A stretch of 64,000 nt of DNA from Ophthalmolycus amberensis (Eukaryota > Chordata > Actinopteri > Perciformes > Zoarcidae), in NCBI GenBank assembly GCA_024529925.1, contig JAFEUB010001125.1:124001-188000 (forward strand), written 5' to 3'. Position 1 is the stretch's first letter, and each line of letters opens with the position of its first letter. Below the pieces are notes generated by a model, which was not told the DNA's origin, did no database searches, and was given only the letters and a program-made list of their open reading frames with translations. Below, piece by piece: positions 12,051 through 24,578 of the stretch. Made by a program: the position numbers and the translations under genes.

Positions 12051-15000
12051 ATGAGTAACGTCAATCTCATTTTTTGGGACCAGTTGCAGGCTGGCAGCTC
12101 CGATGTGGACTGGTGTGAAGGCAATTACCTAATTTACCCCAGCATTGCTGAATTTTACAACACGGTCGGTTCTAACGTTAGCTTAACGATGTGTGATGTT
12201 TGTTTTCTTGCATAATACAGTTTTATATAAGTTACAGCTAACTAACTCTAGTGCACGTCTTGTCTGCCTTTTTGTTTTTCCTTGTATTGCACTGCTGTCT
12301 TATATGATCCTCTAATATTATGCTTTTTTAGCTTCAGCATCACATTGTTTACTGTTAGCATCAGGTTTTAAGTGTTCCTTTTCTCATTCCCACTGGCTGT
12401 CAAGTTTGTTAAAGGTCAGCGAGGCTCGCGCACTGATCAACTTTTGACAAGCATGTTGTCATTGAGCTACACGATCAGTAGTCTACTGTGATTTTATTTT
12501 TGCTCATAGCTTCTTTTTTTCCCCCTTTTGTTTATCATTTCAGATCAGCAACATTTTGTTTTTTGTTTTGCCGCCCATATTAATGTGCTTGTTCCGCCAA
12601 TATGCAACACATTTCAACAGTGGGATTTACCTCATATGGAGTCTACTAGTTGTGGTCGGTAAGTTGTCTGAGCTGACATTAATGTCTACACTCTGTGTGA
12701 TGATGATGATGACCTAACCTTTCATGTCTCTGTTCTGCTTTGTGGGAGACCTTCATCACACTTAAACTTCCCTCAGCTAACAAACTATAACTATTCCTTT
12801 ATTTATACATTTTGTAAAGGGCCAGGCAAGTATTTAATTTACTTTTCAAATGAAATCTTCTGTAGGTAATGCTTAAAGTAACAGTTGACCTCTAAATGCA
12901 GAAATACCTCTTTCCTGTAGTTCTTATTTATCAATTTGGGTTGTTCTGGGTTACACTCAGGCTTGTGGTGCTCAAAGTGCCCCAAAAAAAAAATACATTT
13001 GAAATGTCGCTTAAAACCTGTGGATTATGTACTTAACATAATCCACAGACCTGGTTGTGAGCAGTTTCATACAGGAACTCCGGTGGAAAGAACATAGTTC
13101 CTCTCAACAAGGTCTAACATGTCTCCAAAACAATCTAGATTGCTAAATATTTTTTTGATTTTTTAGTGTGAAATGACACTGCTTCTTAAACAATTAGCCA
13201 ATTAATTAATTTAACAGAAAATTAACAGTTTTGACTATTAATAAATAAGTTCTTTTATAAGCAAAAAGTCAGTGGTTCCAGCTCTTTTATTGTGAATATT
13301 TGCTGTATTTTCTCATCTTCTATTAGTAAGCTGAATATTTTTGGCGGTTTAGAGTGTTAGTTGGACTGAACAAGACATTTGAAGATGTTACAATGGACTG
13401 TATTTGGAAATGACCACCGGCATTTTTACTATTTTCTGACATTTTATAGACAAAATGATTGATCAAGAAAGAAAATCAACCAATAATGAAAATGATCCGA
13501 ATAATAAACTGCTTGATAAACAGAATATTTGGGTGTTTGGACTGTTAGTCAGACAAAATACACAAACATGAGTATATACAAAGTACATTAAACATTGTGC
13601 AACATGTATGAGTTGTATGTAGGCGCCCACATTGTTAAACAGCACTGTTCGTATGCAGGTTTCCTCAGCCATGGCCTCTGTCTCTGTCCACGTTTCTAGC
13701 TTCAGGTCGTCCTGAATCATTTTACCCTCTAAGACAAACACTTTACTATGACTGGGCTTATTCATTGGTGGGATGAATAAGCCTACTGCCTCAATTTCCT
13801 TTGACACAGTATTTGAGTCCTAAATGGTGCCACTGTATGTATATAACAGCACAGTTAAGAGATTACACTGCCCACTTCCCTTACAGCTGCTATGAAAACA
13901 CTCTGGTTGCACTGTCAGCAAAAAACAACAACCTGACAGACCTCCCAATGTTCCTGAGATGTGACTTCACTGGCTGATAACTGAGGAGCTGTTGAATACG
14001 ATTTGCATAACTGCACTTTAACTATCGGCCATGTATGCTCAGATTGTGTAACTTTTGTGTTAATCTTTTCTTTTCCTATCAGTAGTCCCTGTGTCTCCTA
14101 TCAAACCCTGTCCAACACCTGCCTTCCAAACCAAATTAAATGCAGTTTGCTTTTTTTCAGTGGGCTAGTAGCTCTGACTGTATCCATTGTTTGGAATCTG
14201 GAGGCTGTTAAAAGTTACACAGCAGAGAAGGAGGTTACATGGTTTCATCTCTACAGCTGCCTCTGTAGTAAAACAACAACCCTATAGGTTCTATATGAAA
14301 ACAACGTTCAGCTGCTTTTCTCTGGTTTTGGCCTCAGCCGTGTTTGGTAGGAGTCGTACATGTAGTTTAGGGTTGACTGCATTGCCTGCTACTAGGACAT
14401 ATACAGTATTGGATTGTTTTAATTATTGGTTAAGCTTCTGATTTTATTTCTTGATTGATCGTTTTGTTAATAAAATGGAAGAAAAAAAGTGAAAATGTGG
14501 GTGATAATTTCCAAATCCAGTCCAATGTGACGACTTCAAATGTCTCGTTTTGTCCAACTAACTCAAAACTCCCCAAAAAAATATTCAGTTTACGACAATA
14601 GAAGAAACCTAAACCGTTCCGTTTGATCATTGAAATAATTTTCTCGCGAGACCAACTAATGGATTAATCACATAAATGTTTCAGCTCTCTGTACGAGTGC
14701 ACCGACGGGTTGTCATGATTGGTGACTTCTGACTGACAGCAGTGCTCCCTTTCTGGATAAGAAGTTTGTGGAACTGTAGGAATAATCTGTTATGAAACCA
14801 GATTATTCTGATAATAGGTCTGTTGGGCCGTGATAACAAAGGGGCTGATCCATCCTTCCAGAGTTTCAAAACGTCCAGTAACATTAACGCTGGTTTACAA
14901 GTTGCTTCTTCGAGTTAACTTGTTCAATTCCCAGTGTTCAGTCACTTGTCTGCCCAAAGCATTTAATGTCACTATAATTATTTTCTGTTTAACGTAATCT

Positions 15001-18000
15001 CATTTAGAGGTGACATTTTGCATCTTTGTATCAGTTTTTTAAATACTTTTTTGATGGATGGAAATGGGAACAATTCAGCTGTACAAAATAAATCTCCTGA
15101 AACAAACTTAACTCGTGCATCTCTTTGACTTTCCTTTCTTTTCAACATGTCAAACACTTTTTTTGTTTTTAAGAGACACAATCTCATCAATCTTCATACG
15201 ACGTCTCATCTGTGTGTTTGCGTGTCCATCTTCTTTCAGGTATTGGATCGACATATTTTCACGCCACGCTCAGCTTTCTCGGCCAGATGCTGGACGAGCT
15301 GGCCATCTTGTGGGTGCTGATGTGTGCCATTGCCATGTGGTTTCCCAAGAGATACCTACCCAGGATGTTCAGGAGGGATCGGTAGGTTGGCCAGTGTAAC
15401 TGTGTGTACACACACACGACGGTGTCTGATAGGGTATTCGCTGTGTTACATACACAACAACAAAAAAAGAGATCACAGTAGTTTCCAATTCGATTTTGTG
15501 GTCACATTAAATCAGTTTCACAACGAGGCAAAGGTCAAGTTCATCTCATATTTCGGGTAGAGGCTACAGTGTTAGAGCAGCTCACTGTTCAGTCGCATGG
15601 TGCGTCTTCTCTGCTGTGACTCCCAGTTTAATAATAGGCCTGTCCGAGATAGCTGACGCCAGTAAAAGCTGCATCACATGTCTTTACTTCTCTTTCCATT
15701 GTCACAGAGCCATCATGGCTGCTCATTCCCTTCAGATCCCTCTTGGAGCTGAGTGATTCTTGTTTACTGAGTGTTTTCTGGGAAGAGCTCCCTCTCTGAA
15801 TTGCACAATGCTGTTCATAGAGTGCAAAGTTGCTGCAATTTTTTTTTTTTTCAATATAGCTCAAGGTTCAAAGTGGTCATCGGCATCTTGTCGGGGATCA
15901 CCACTGGGCTGGCCTTCGTGAAACCTGTCGTCAACTCATTGTCACTCATGACTCTGGGCATCCCCTGCACCGTACTCCTCATTACTGAGCTTAAAAGGTT
16001 AGTAAAAGCCTCATACAATAAATCAGATAACTCTTATGTAGAGTTCTTTGTGGTTCATGGACACGTGATTGGTTGTGTTATAGTTTCATTATACTTTAGA
16101 GAGAGTGGAGCATTGTCCGATAGTTCCAGAAGTCTGCAGCGCTAATGGAGAAAGCTGACCGGTTCTTGTGTACCGTCTATGGCTGTACGAGAAACTTGCC
16201 TCTAGTACAGCAGATGCTCTTGTTTGCCTGATGTCGACTGAACACAGTGAAACAAACTCTGTCAGTGAGGAAGGTGCAAGAATGTGGCTCATTTTGTACA
16301 CGAAGCAGGAAGTTGGAAGTTGGAGGTTGGAGGTTGGAGGTTGGAGGTTGGAGGAAGGAGGAAGGAGGAAGGAGGAGGGAGGAAGGAGGAAGGAGGAGGG
16401 AGGAGGAGGAGGGAGGAGGAGGAGGGAGGATGAGGAGGGAGGATGAGGAGGGAGGATGAGGAGGGGGGAGGAGGAGGGAGGAGGAGGGAGGAGGAGATAA
16501 TGATATGATCCGAGGTCAAAATGTTGTACTTTGTAATTATATGACCGAACAGAGACGGAGCGCAATTGAGTCCAGCCCGGAAGGGAAAACAATGTCTCAC
16601 TCTTCATTGACTTTTATATCACGTGAAGGGGCCTCCTTTTCACTTTTGTGTGTTAGCAAACAACCAAAAAATACCTTCGCTGTGTGGTGAACAACAGTGT
16701 AAAGAACCCAGAACTACGTTTTTATAAGATGCCGAACGGAAAAACTGAGGAAACATCAGCAGGAAGAATGGGGAAACGGTGGGATCTTGACTCTCAGTAC
16801 GTCTAATGTTTTGTTTGCACCAATTTCTTTTTCCTAAATGTCAGTTTTAGGCTGAATATATTTCTGTAAGTTACACTGACGGCAAACAACTTGTGTTATG
16901 GTTGAATTACATCAGAAAGATATGCAGTGTTATGTTTTCAAGTGCTTGAGCTTACTGCAGTAGGTTGGCTTGCTAACATTAGCTTCCCAACTTGTCCCGT
17001 CATTATATCAATAAACGTATATAATATGGAGAGTATTTGTTAACTGCACCCTAGACAGGGGGCTAAAATCCTATCTCACGTGCTGAAATCGTATGTTTTT
17101 ATCTAGTTCCAGGCATCTTTTGCCTTTCAGCCCCTCGGTGACTGCTCGAGTGGGGTTGGTTTTCAGAGTATGAAGTGTTGTGCTCTGTCTATGTTTTGAG
17201 CGTTCGTATGTATATAATGTTTGTTTTTTCCCTAGCTTGGACCAAATGGTAATATAATATGACAGGTGTGGGAAAATCCTAGCATGCATGTATAACTTGG
17301 CACCATCCACAGGATGTCTTCCTCACTCACGACTCAACTTAATTAGGTTGAATAAATAAATGACCACTTGCTATAACGAGGCTAAGTTTGAACTTTACCA
17401 CAGCAGCAGATATCAGTGACCATGTCGGTGTTTTTAAGTTGTCTAGTGAAATCAGCTGCTGTAATGTAGTAGTTAAGTGGATGAAAGGGAAACGGTCTCA
17501 AGATGTAGTTTCTGCAGTCTGCTAACATGTCACCTTTGGCCTTTTGTACTGACATTGTCTAATGGCATGTTGTTCGGACATTATGATGTGAAAGAATGTC
17601 CCTGAAAACAAGCCAAAACAAGCCACTCATGCCCTTTTATGTGTGTTTATATTGCTTTTCTCTGTCACAGCAATGTGCAGTTGCTCTATTGTTTCCGTTT
17701 CCTACATCCCTTTCTCGCCACCGTCACTCTTGTAACCCTAAGTCATCCATTGTTCAACCTGTTGGTTGTTCCTGACATTACTGCAAGTGCCAGTCATCTG
17801 TTGAGGTCGCTTGCCTTTGTTCTGCTAAGTGGGAGAGAATTCCTGTGGCCGTGGCCGTGGCCGTGGCTGATGGACTTCTGCCCTCGGAAACGACCGATAG
17901 TTTTGTAGTTGTTTGCTTGTTTTACAGTACGACTGCTGGCCTCTATTCAAGTCACTTCCAGTTGGTCAAGAACAACGTGTCCAGTGTATAGGACATCCTC

Positions 18001-21000
18001 TTCAAATATTATATTAGTGCTAAAGCAATAATACCAGCTGTGCAATAATAGCTGAGTTATTCATAAAGGATAGTACAAAACAAACAAAAGGGACTTTGTA
18101 TGAAAGGATAGTTTTGGCTTGTGAGAGCTAAGTTCATTCGCACATTGCCAAGATAACGGGTGTGTGGTATGATACCAGGTATTTAGTATTTTTGATTGAA
18201 ACAAGTTCGTAAATTAAATGTTAAAGAAGCACGTGTTGAAAAAGGCATAGCCCCGAAGTTCAAACAAATAAGAATTAAAAAAGACTAATATTATTAGTGC
18301 AGATAAAAACAATGCGCCATCTCTTGAAAGACCGTCAATTTAATCTGCCCAGGTTTTAAAAAGTAGATATTTCTCATATTGTTTTCAGTACGTAAAAGAT
18401 GATTCTGGTTTAAACATCTGGCGTCTTATTTTTGTAGTTTTGTCATCGCTTCCTTTCTGTAAAAACGTCACTCTTACCCATCAAGTTGTTGCTGATGTCT
18501 TAAAAAAGAAGTCAAGAAAACAGAAGTGGTGTCTAACCACTTCTGTTTTCTTGACTTATTTTTATCATCATTTTGAACATATTTGGAAATAAGACTAAAT
18601 TTGTACAAAAAACATGTTTTGACTTATTTTGAAAGTCAAAATACATATTGTCACACAGTAGAGTTTGACATCTAATATTAAAGCGAAGCCTTTATACGAT
18701 TAAAAGCAAAGCAGGAAGACCTCTAGCGTCTTTGATAAATATCAGGCCTTGTTGCACTCCTCCTATGCAGCCTCTTCCTTTCTTTTACCCCGAGTGAGAG
18801 AAGTCTCTCAACAGTGCTCCACCCCAGATAGACAGACTGGCCTTTCCTTCACTTATCTTTGCCTCAAACACTCAAACTCTCCATCACGCTGACGCTCACG
18901 TCTCCAAGCAGAAGTCCTGCTTCATGTCATGTTTCTTATCTTACAAGCGTCTGTTTGAGCTGATAGGCACAGTGTTCCTGATACCCAGCTGTGTGGTGAT
19001 GGTTGTGTCAGTGTTTGTTAGCAGGAAGGGGTGTTTTGCCTACTTATGGCAGTTGTACTGCATGTATGTAAAGGCAGTGAGCTGGCTTAGTACCGTCTCT
19101 GATGCACAGCTCAGCTGAGCATATAATCCATCGAACAGTGGAATAGAATATTGATGGCAATTTAATGGCCTATTTCCCTTTTGGGAAGTCGTATCATTGG
19201 CCATCTATTTTTGTACATCCTGTTGCTGATGAGTAGCCGTGACACCAACGCACCCTTCCTCAGTTCAACTTATTCCTGAAGTGTTGCTGCTTACACTGGT
19301 ATGACCAGGAGCTCATGACGGTTAATGTTTCTGAAACGGAAATACCTAAAATGCACGAGGACTTTATGACTCTTGTACTACTAGTTGTGCTACGTTAACT
19401 TAAGACAAGCACTTGCGTATTTCAGTTGCTTGTTGTTTATTTAAATCTTATTGCGCTTGTAATGCTTTCTGGAAAGTCTTTGTGGCACCCCAACATTCCT
19501 CTCTCCTTGCAACAATGGTAACTCAAATTTAAAGGCTCGTAAAATGATATGACCTCATCAAACGCTCTGTCTTAGGGGAAGGGGATGAACTGTGTCACAG
19601 TGGCTAAAAACGTTGCAGCATCAACAGCGTTTAATCACGCTTCCTTGCCTTTGTCTTTGTTTTGCCCCAGCCAGCGGCAGCAGGGGTGTAACTGGTGTTA
19701 TCTAAAGGAGGACAAGACTAAGAATAGTTTGAGCAGTGGCATGCGTCTCTGTAGGTCAGTGCTCTGTCCACTAGCAGATATTTGCGCAGAGACCAGAATA
19801 CTTGCTACTTGGATCACAGTTCTGTCAGCAAAAATAATTGCCGCATCTAAAAATAAATGTGCTAACCTACAACTTAACATCTTGGTATGGACATCTCAGT
19901 TGTAAATATAACAGCACCCAAGCTACACAGACAGTGAAATGAGTCCTGTATGAATGACTGCCCTCTTGGAGGATTAAGACGCCTCGGGTAAAATAAAAAA
20001 GTTTTACATCCCCTCAGCCCTTCAAAGTGTTTGAACATCTTTCAGCTCACTGTTTCGGTTTTCTGTCCCATAACTAATAATAATAGGTTTGGTCCAGTCT
20101 CAGTTTTAGCCGTAGCTGGCAGCAGTTATACCTACAAAGCTTTAGCAAAAAATGTACCGTATCTGCAAAAAATGCGGAAACCAACTCGCTGGTGAATACA
20201 GTGGAGTATTTAGCAGCTAAAGAATCACATGTTTGTTGAATGGAGTCATAGGAGACATCAAACAGAGCTTAAAGGAGACTTACTTACAATCATCAAGTAA
20301 AAACGTGCACGGCTCTGAGTGGATGCTAATGTTGAGGCAACTGTTTGCGAACAACTTCACCGTATCAAATGAAAAGGTGACACTATGTCAATATTGTGCC
20401 ACTGCCAAATAGTGGCCAAAAAAAGCCAAATCGGCAAAAGCTAAAGCAAGTCTGAATAGGAATATTTTATGTATTTTGTCTTTTAATTTAAATGATTTCT
20501 TTTTGCTTTTGACTTGCTCATCAAAGATGCCAAAAAAGTTCCTATTTGGAGATTTTTTTGTATTAGTGTACCTGCATAGACGGATCGTATGCACCAAACT
20601 AAGTACTTATTGTTGTCTGTTTTCACAGTTATGCACGTTTCTCAGTGCTCTCTTTGGTCATTGCAGGTGTGAAAACCCACGTGTGTTCAAGTTGGGTCTG
20701 GTCTCAGGGATCTGGTGGGCACTGGCTCTGCTTTGCTGGATCAGCGACAGGATATTCTGTGAGATGTGGTCATCTGTCAACTTCCCCTACTTGCACTGTG
20801 CTTGGTGAGCTCAACGTTGTTGTAGTTTGGACTATTATTAAGGTCATAAAATCTATCTACTCATTATACACAAATTATTATAATTAAAACACATATTTCT
20901 ACACAAGATCTCCATCTTATCAAGTTTGTTTTCTGTCTATAATTAAGTTAAGGTCCTTTGAAGAAAAGTGAACAAGCCATACATTAGGGTCTGGATCTTG

Positions 21001-21378
21001 AAACAAGAATAAGTGCAGAGTTCTGTATTAGAATCAGGATAAATGAAATTTAAGCAAAACACCATAAACAAGGTGATTTTGAATTGAAAACAAGTAGAAA
21101 TAATCTTACTCCACATGAGTTTGCGACACACCTTGATATATTTAGAGTCTTTTCTCCGGCAGTTTGGTTCATTCAAACTTTGCTTTCACAGGCACATCCT
21201 CATTTGTCTGGCTTCCTACTTGGGTTGCGTTTGCTTTGCCTACTTTGACGTTGCGACTGAGGCCCCGGAGCGAGGACCCGTCATCATGTTCTGGCCCAAC
21301 GAGAAATGGGCCTTCATCGGCGTGCCCTACATTTACTTCCTCTGTGTCCACAAGAAGTCTGCTGTCAAGGTGACTTAA
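12051..21378 (+). CDS. acer2: Alkaline ceramidase 2 (Golgi), 277 aa
   Basis: ACER2 hydrolyses ceramide to sphingosine and fatty acid in the Golgi. Coding exons are 12051-12164, 12544-12658, 15240-15381, 15860-15997, 20667-20804 and 21192-21378, with all phases matching. The protein is a seven-pass membrane protein of the CREST superfamily. The N-terminal cation-site motif DWCEGNY (residues 20-26) and E34 are present. The active-site set is STYFH (S80, H84), D95 in GQMLDE, and HCAWH (H213, H217), which are the expected zinc ligands and catalytic residues. DQLQAGSSDVDWCE, FRQYATHFNSGIYLIW and NEKWAFIGVPY identify ACER2 rather than ACER1 or ACER3. The exon 1 donor (ACG|GTCGGT) is weak but gives the conserved join FYNT-ISN. 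Intron 2 (2.6 kb) and intron 4 (4.7 kb) carry repeats. Confidence 0.97.
13018..13048. repeat. 13-bp perfect inverted repeat in acer2 intron 2
   Basis: CTGTGGATTATGT (13018-13030) and its exact reverse complement (13036-13048) enclose a 5-nt loop, ACTTA. It is a compact hairpin in the pre-mRNA. No small RNA family is recognised. Confidence 0.7.
13190..13500 (-). repeat. Dispersed repeat, minus orientation, acer2 intron 2
   Basis: Read on the minus strand, it contains CTTCAAATGTCTTGTT, GTCCAACTAACA and AAAAATATTCAGCTTACTA in order. These match the copy at 14430-14680 in the opposite orientation. The family is an abundant fish repeat whose ends resemble CGATTAATCG. Here the ends have decayed. 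Confidence 0.6.
14430..14680 (+). repeat. Dispersed repeat, plus orientation, acer2 intron 2
   Basis: It contains CTTCAAATGTCTCGTTTTG, CCAACTAACTCAAAACT and AAATATTCAGTTTACGACA, the same order as the reverse complement of 13190-13500. The end ACCAACTAATGGATTAATC is close to the CTAATCGATTAATC end typical of the family. Together the two form an inverted pair about 1 kb apart. Confidence 0.6.
16148..16790 (+). pseudogene. THAP-type zinc-finger transposase remnant, split
   Basis: 16148-16198 translates as EKADRFLCTVYGCTRNL, with a CX4C pair as at the start of THAP domains. 16687-16790 continues as VNNSVKNPELRFYKMPNGK and then a basic stretch ending in KRWDL. The order CxxxxC, then NPELRFYKMP, is that of P-element/THAP9-like transposases. 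The two parts are separated by about 490 bp that includes the purine-rich tract, and no frame continues after 16800. It lies in acer2 intron 4 in the sense orientation. The call rests on short motifs, and a host THAP-gene fragment is possible. Confidence 0.5.
16309..16497 (+). repeat. Purine-rich GGA minisatellite in acer2 intron 4
   Basis: About 190 bp of almost pure G+A on the plus strand. It has TTGGAGG heptamers first, then GGAAGGAGG/GGAGGGAGG units, then three GGATGAGGAGGGA units. It could adopt triplex or G-quadruplex structures. The proline/serine-rich open frames on the minus strand are repeat artefacts. Confidence 0.9.
18502..18563. repeat. Snap-back palindrome in acer2 intron 4
   Basis: The arms 18511-18530 and 18536-18555 (GTCAAGAAAACAGAAGTGGT and its exact reverse complement) enclose a 5-nt loop. 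Pairing extends outward two more bases and then, after one mismatch, five A-T pairs. This gives a stem of about 27 pairs. The size is in the range of a pre-miRNA stem, but the perfect match is more like a recent template-switch event. Confidence 0.75.
20200..20425. repeat. Percomorph dispersed repeat remnant, acer2 intron 4
   Basis: GAATACAGTGGAGTATTTAG, AGCAGCTAAAGAATCA, TGGATGCTAATGTTG and AAGGTGACACTATGTCAATA, in this order, are the hallmark words of a common intron repeat of spiny-rayed fish, as I recall it. No clear terminal repeats are visible. Confidence 0.5.
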
Positions 21379-23594
21379 GGTGACGCGAGTGTGCAGCTCT
21401 GCTTTAACACTTTCTCGCCAAGATGCATTCAAACAACACCGCAGCTCTGCTGTGACTGGGTGATGTAGGTGATGCACATTAAGGCCAACGGTCCATCCCT
21501 GTCTGGTTTCATTACACAGCAGTATTTATGCAACTCTAAGAACAAAAGGTGTTACAAATTAGTCTAACGTGATGCCAAAAGAGGGACTTTTCAAACAAAA
21601 ACAGTATCAAAGCCAAGAAACCTTTACAGTGTTCCAAACCTAATCTCAGGCTTTATGGTATCATGTAAGTATTAGTATTATGCATTTCTGGCTTCTTTAA
21701 AAAGAAGATTTTGTACATTTTATAGTAACTCAAAAAACCTCATTGTAAAGCATTGTATTGCCTTTATAAAGACACGTATAGCATCTCATAGGTGCAGTCT
21801 GGCCATCATGAAAGCATATTTAGAAACAATAAAGCACTGGATCCTTTAACTGTGATTGATGCATAATGCATTAAAGCTTCATATTATATTGCTCAGCCGA
21901 TCCTATTACGCTCAATGAATCAACAAGTTGGTTCATAAGATGTTACAGAAGTGTTTCACACAAAGCCTTATGTGTTTTAAATACATAATGGATTCAGGCT
22001 GTTAGACCCGCCCTCTTTGTGGACGGCCATTTTTAATTAAAACGCCAGAAATGCGAGCTTCGTTCCGTTATGGGTGTACGATATTTTGCTGTCAGCATGC
22101 CATTGTGATTGTTCAAGATAGTATATGAGAAATGTGTTTATTGTACTCCTGTATATATTTTCTTAACTAACAATGTGATATGCAGTTATTTTCCTCGGAA
22201 AGGCATATCATTTGTATATTATTGAATGAATACGGTAGGTACCCTTTGATATTGGCCAAAACCCAAAGTAGAACAAATAAAACTGAATGTAAAATCAAAA
22301 TGTATTGAAATAAGATTGACTATTCACGGAAATAATTATATATTTTGCACAAAATGAAGAATGGTTCTCAAAGCCTTTGGCTTAATGCACACTGCAATGA
22401 TAATTATGCACTCAAAACTTTGCTTGCACCCGACAGCTTTTAATGCTGAAGTTTTCATCCAAACGTCTCAACTCTTAAACTTCTCTTCAGGGTTATTTAT
22501 TTCGGGCTCAGTATTTTAGACTGTGTGCTAAATATAATCAAAACTATAACTGTGCAAAAAGCCTTAATCAAACAGGATAACAGACTACAGAAGCAAATGA
22601 AGGTACACTGTGTCCTTGTGTGATGTATCTGAAGCTGTTTGCTCTAAAAGGGGAAATGCAGTGTGATGAATGTGTTGGATAACAAAAGGAAATGAGGTTT
22701 AGGTTATAACAGGAGAAGTTGTGGGATAGATAACCTAGTCTTACTTGTTTTAATGTGTTCATTTGACAGAAATTAATAGAAAGTCTGTGTGTAGAATATA
22801 AAAGGGAAGAATGTTGGGTTCTAAAGCTAAACGCTAACCCTAAAAAAACAAGTTTCACCAAAGCTTTTCACCACAAGCAAATGGTTTTAAATGTTCTTGG
22901 AAACTGCCTCAAGCTGTGTTAACTGATATTATTTTACTCCCGTCCTCCTGCAGAGGCTTCTGGGAACTCAACCTACTAAAATATCTTGTGCACACATGAA
23001 GGGTCAAATAAAGAATCGTGATTTAAAGAGTAAAAAATAACTTCATGAGGTTAAGTATTTTGTTAAATCCCCCCCAAAAATATATATTTCAAAGTTTTGT
23101 GTAGCCAAATTTTAGGGATGAATGATTTTTGATATTGCATAATTACAACCTTTGTATTGCCATTGTAATTTTTGTATTTTTTTCTTAAGGAGAATCTTTG
23201 GTGACAGTATTAACAATGTGAACAAAGCTGTTGTGGGCCCAAGCACACTTTCACTGCGCTGCAAATGATATTGAGTCCTACATGTGATCCACGATGGTGG
23301 GTCGTTTGTATGAATCGCCCTCGGATTAAGGAGTTTGTGTGAACAGGACAGCCTGAGAAATGCTGCCCTCTGCATCCTAATGTTTGTCTTGGCATGAGGT
23401 GTGATTATGATCTCATAACAATGAGTTGTTATTTTTATGGTCTAACATGTGTATGTAAATCTCAGTTTTTCTCTGCCTGCATTGACAATACAGACGAACT
23501 GCACAGAAGTATTTATTTTCATAATTTATCCTGTTTTGTAAACAAATATTTGTAATAGACTAGAACATTAGTATATTTTATTATATTCAATAAA
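21379..23594 (+). other. acer2: Probable acer2 3' UTR, ending at an AATAAA
   Basis: There is no coding potential and the stretch is AT-rich. An early AATAAA lies near 21829 and a strong candidate lies at 23589-23594. A 2.2-kb 3' UTR would be plausible for this gene, but the true end is not visible from sequence alone. Confidence 0.45.
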
Positions 23595-23955
23595 CCAAGC
23601 CAATACTCAAAGTGATTGCTGGTGTTTATTTTACAGACAGTATCATGTTGATTTAATGCATGAATCAAAAATATTGCTTGCATCTAATTATTCATTTTGT
23701 AGCTTTATGTCTCTTACGTGAACAGATCTGTTCTTTGGACCGAGACTCGAGATGACCCAGACGACACGTTTTGCCACCAGGGGGCAACGTTTCTCCACAT
23801 CCAATTTATTTTATTACTTTCAGGTGATAATTCCAGAACAACCTTTAGTTGTTAGAATAAGAAAAATAGAATATTCAAAATATTTGATTAAATTAATATA
23901 CAGAGCCACAGCAGACTAATTATTGTATTTACTTTACGTTCAAATATACAGATTA

Positions 23956-23996
23956 ACATACTGTATGTCTGGATATACAGTAGACATACAGTATGT
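23956..23996. repeat. 15-bp perfect inverted repeat downstream of acer2
   Basis: ACATACTGTATGTCT (23956-23970) and its exact reverse complement (23982-23996) flank an 11-nt spacer. Each arm is itself partly palindromic (CATACTGTATG), so several alternative folds are possible. Confidence 0.7.
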
Positions 23997-24578
23997 GTCT
24001 AGAAAAACAAAATGCACACCTTCCAAAATAAACTCACAAACTGCACATCCACCTCACAGACACAAACCACATACACAGATTAATAACAGTTTATGCCTGA
24101 AAACATCCTTTTATTGAGTTAACATGAACACAGATTTGATGATTCTCAGGACATCAGGCAGTTTGTTCCAAAGAGTGGAACCAAATAACAAAAAGCTCAA
24201 ACTTTAATGGAGCAAAATATGAACTCGTTATTTGCAGATGTGTAAATATAAACTTAAACATGAATTCACTTCTGCTTTAAATCTATTCTGGGGTTTATTC
24301 TGAATATCATGGTGAAGCATATTTTTAGAAATACATTACAAGAGATGACAGATGTAATTTTACTAATAAATTATGAAGAAAATGCTATTTATATCACTTT
24401 TTGTTCTATTTGTTGCTTGTATTTATTTATATGATTATTCATTACATAATGCACGCTGAGTCCCAATAGCTCAATAGGTTTAATACATAATACAACTTTA
24501 ATTTTACAGTCGTAATTTCTATTATGAGCCAAATTAATTAGTTGAGGGATGGATAGATGAATAAATGATACTCTAAAG

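Noticed and set aside
16089..16607. 172-codon Pro/Ser-rich minus-strand frame
   Set aside because: It is the complement of the GGA-rich tract. Repeat composition alone keeps it open.
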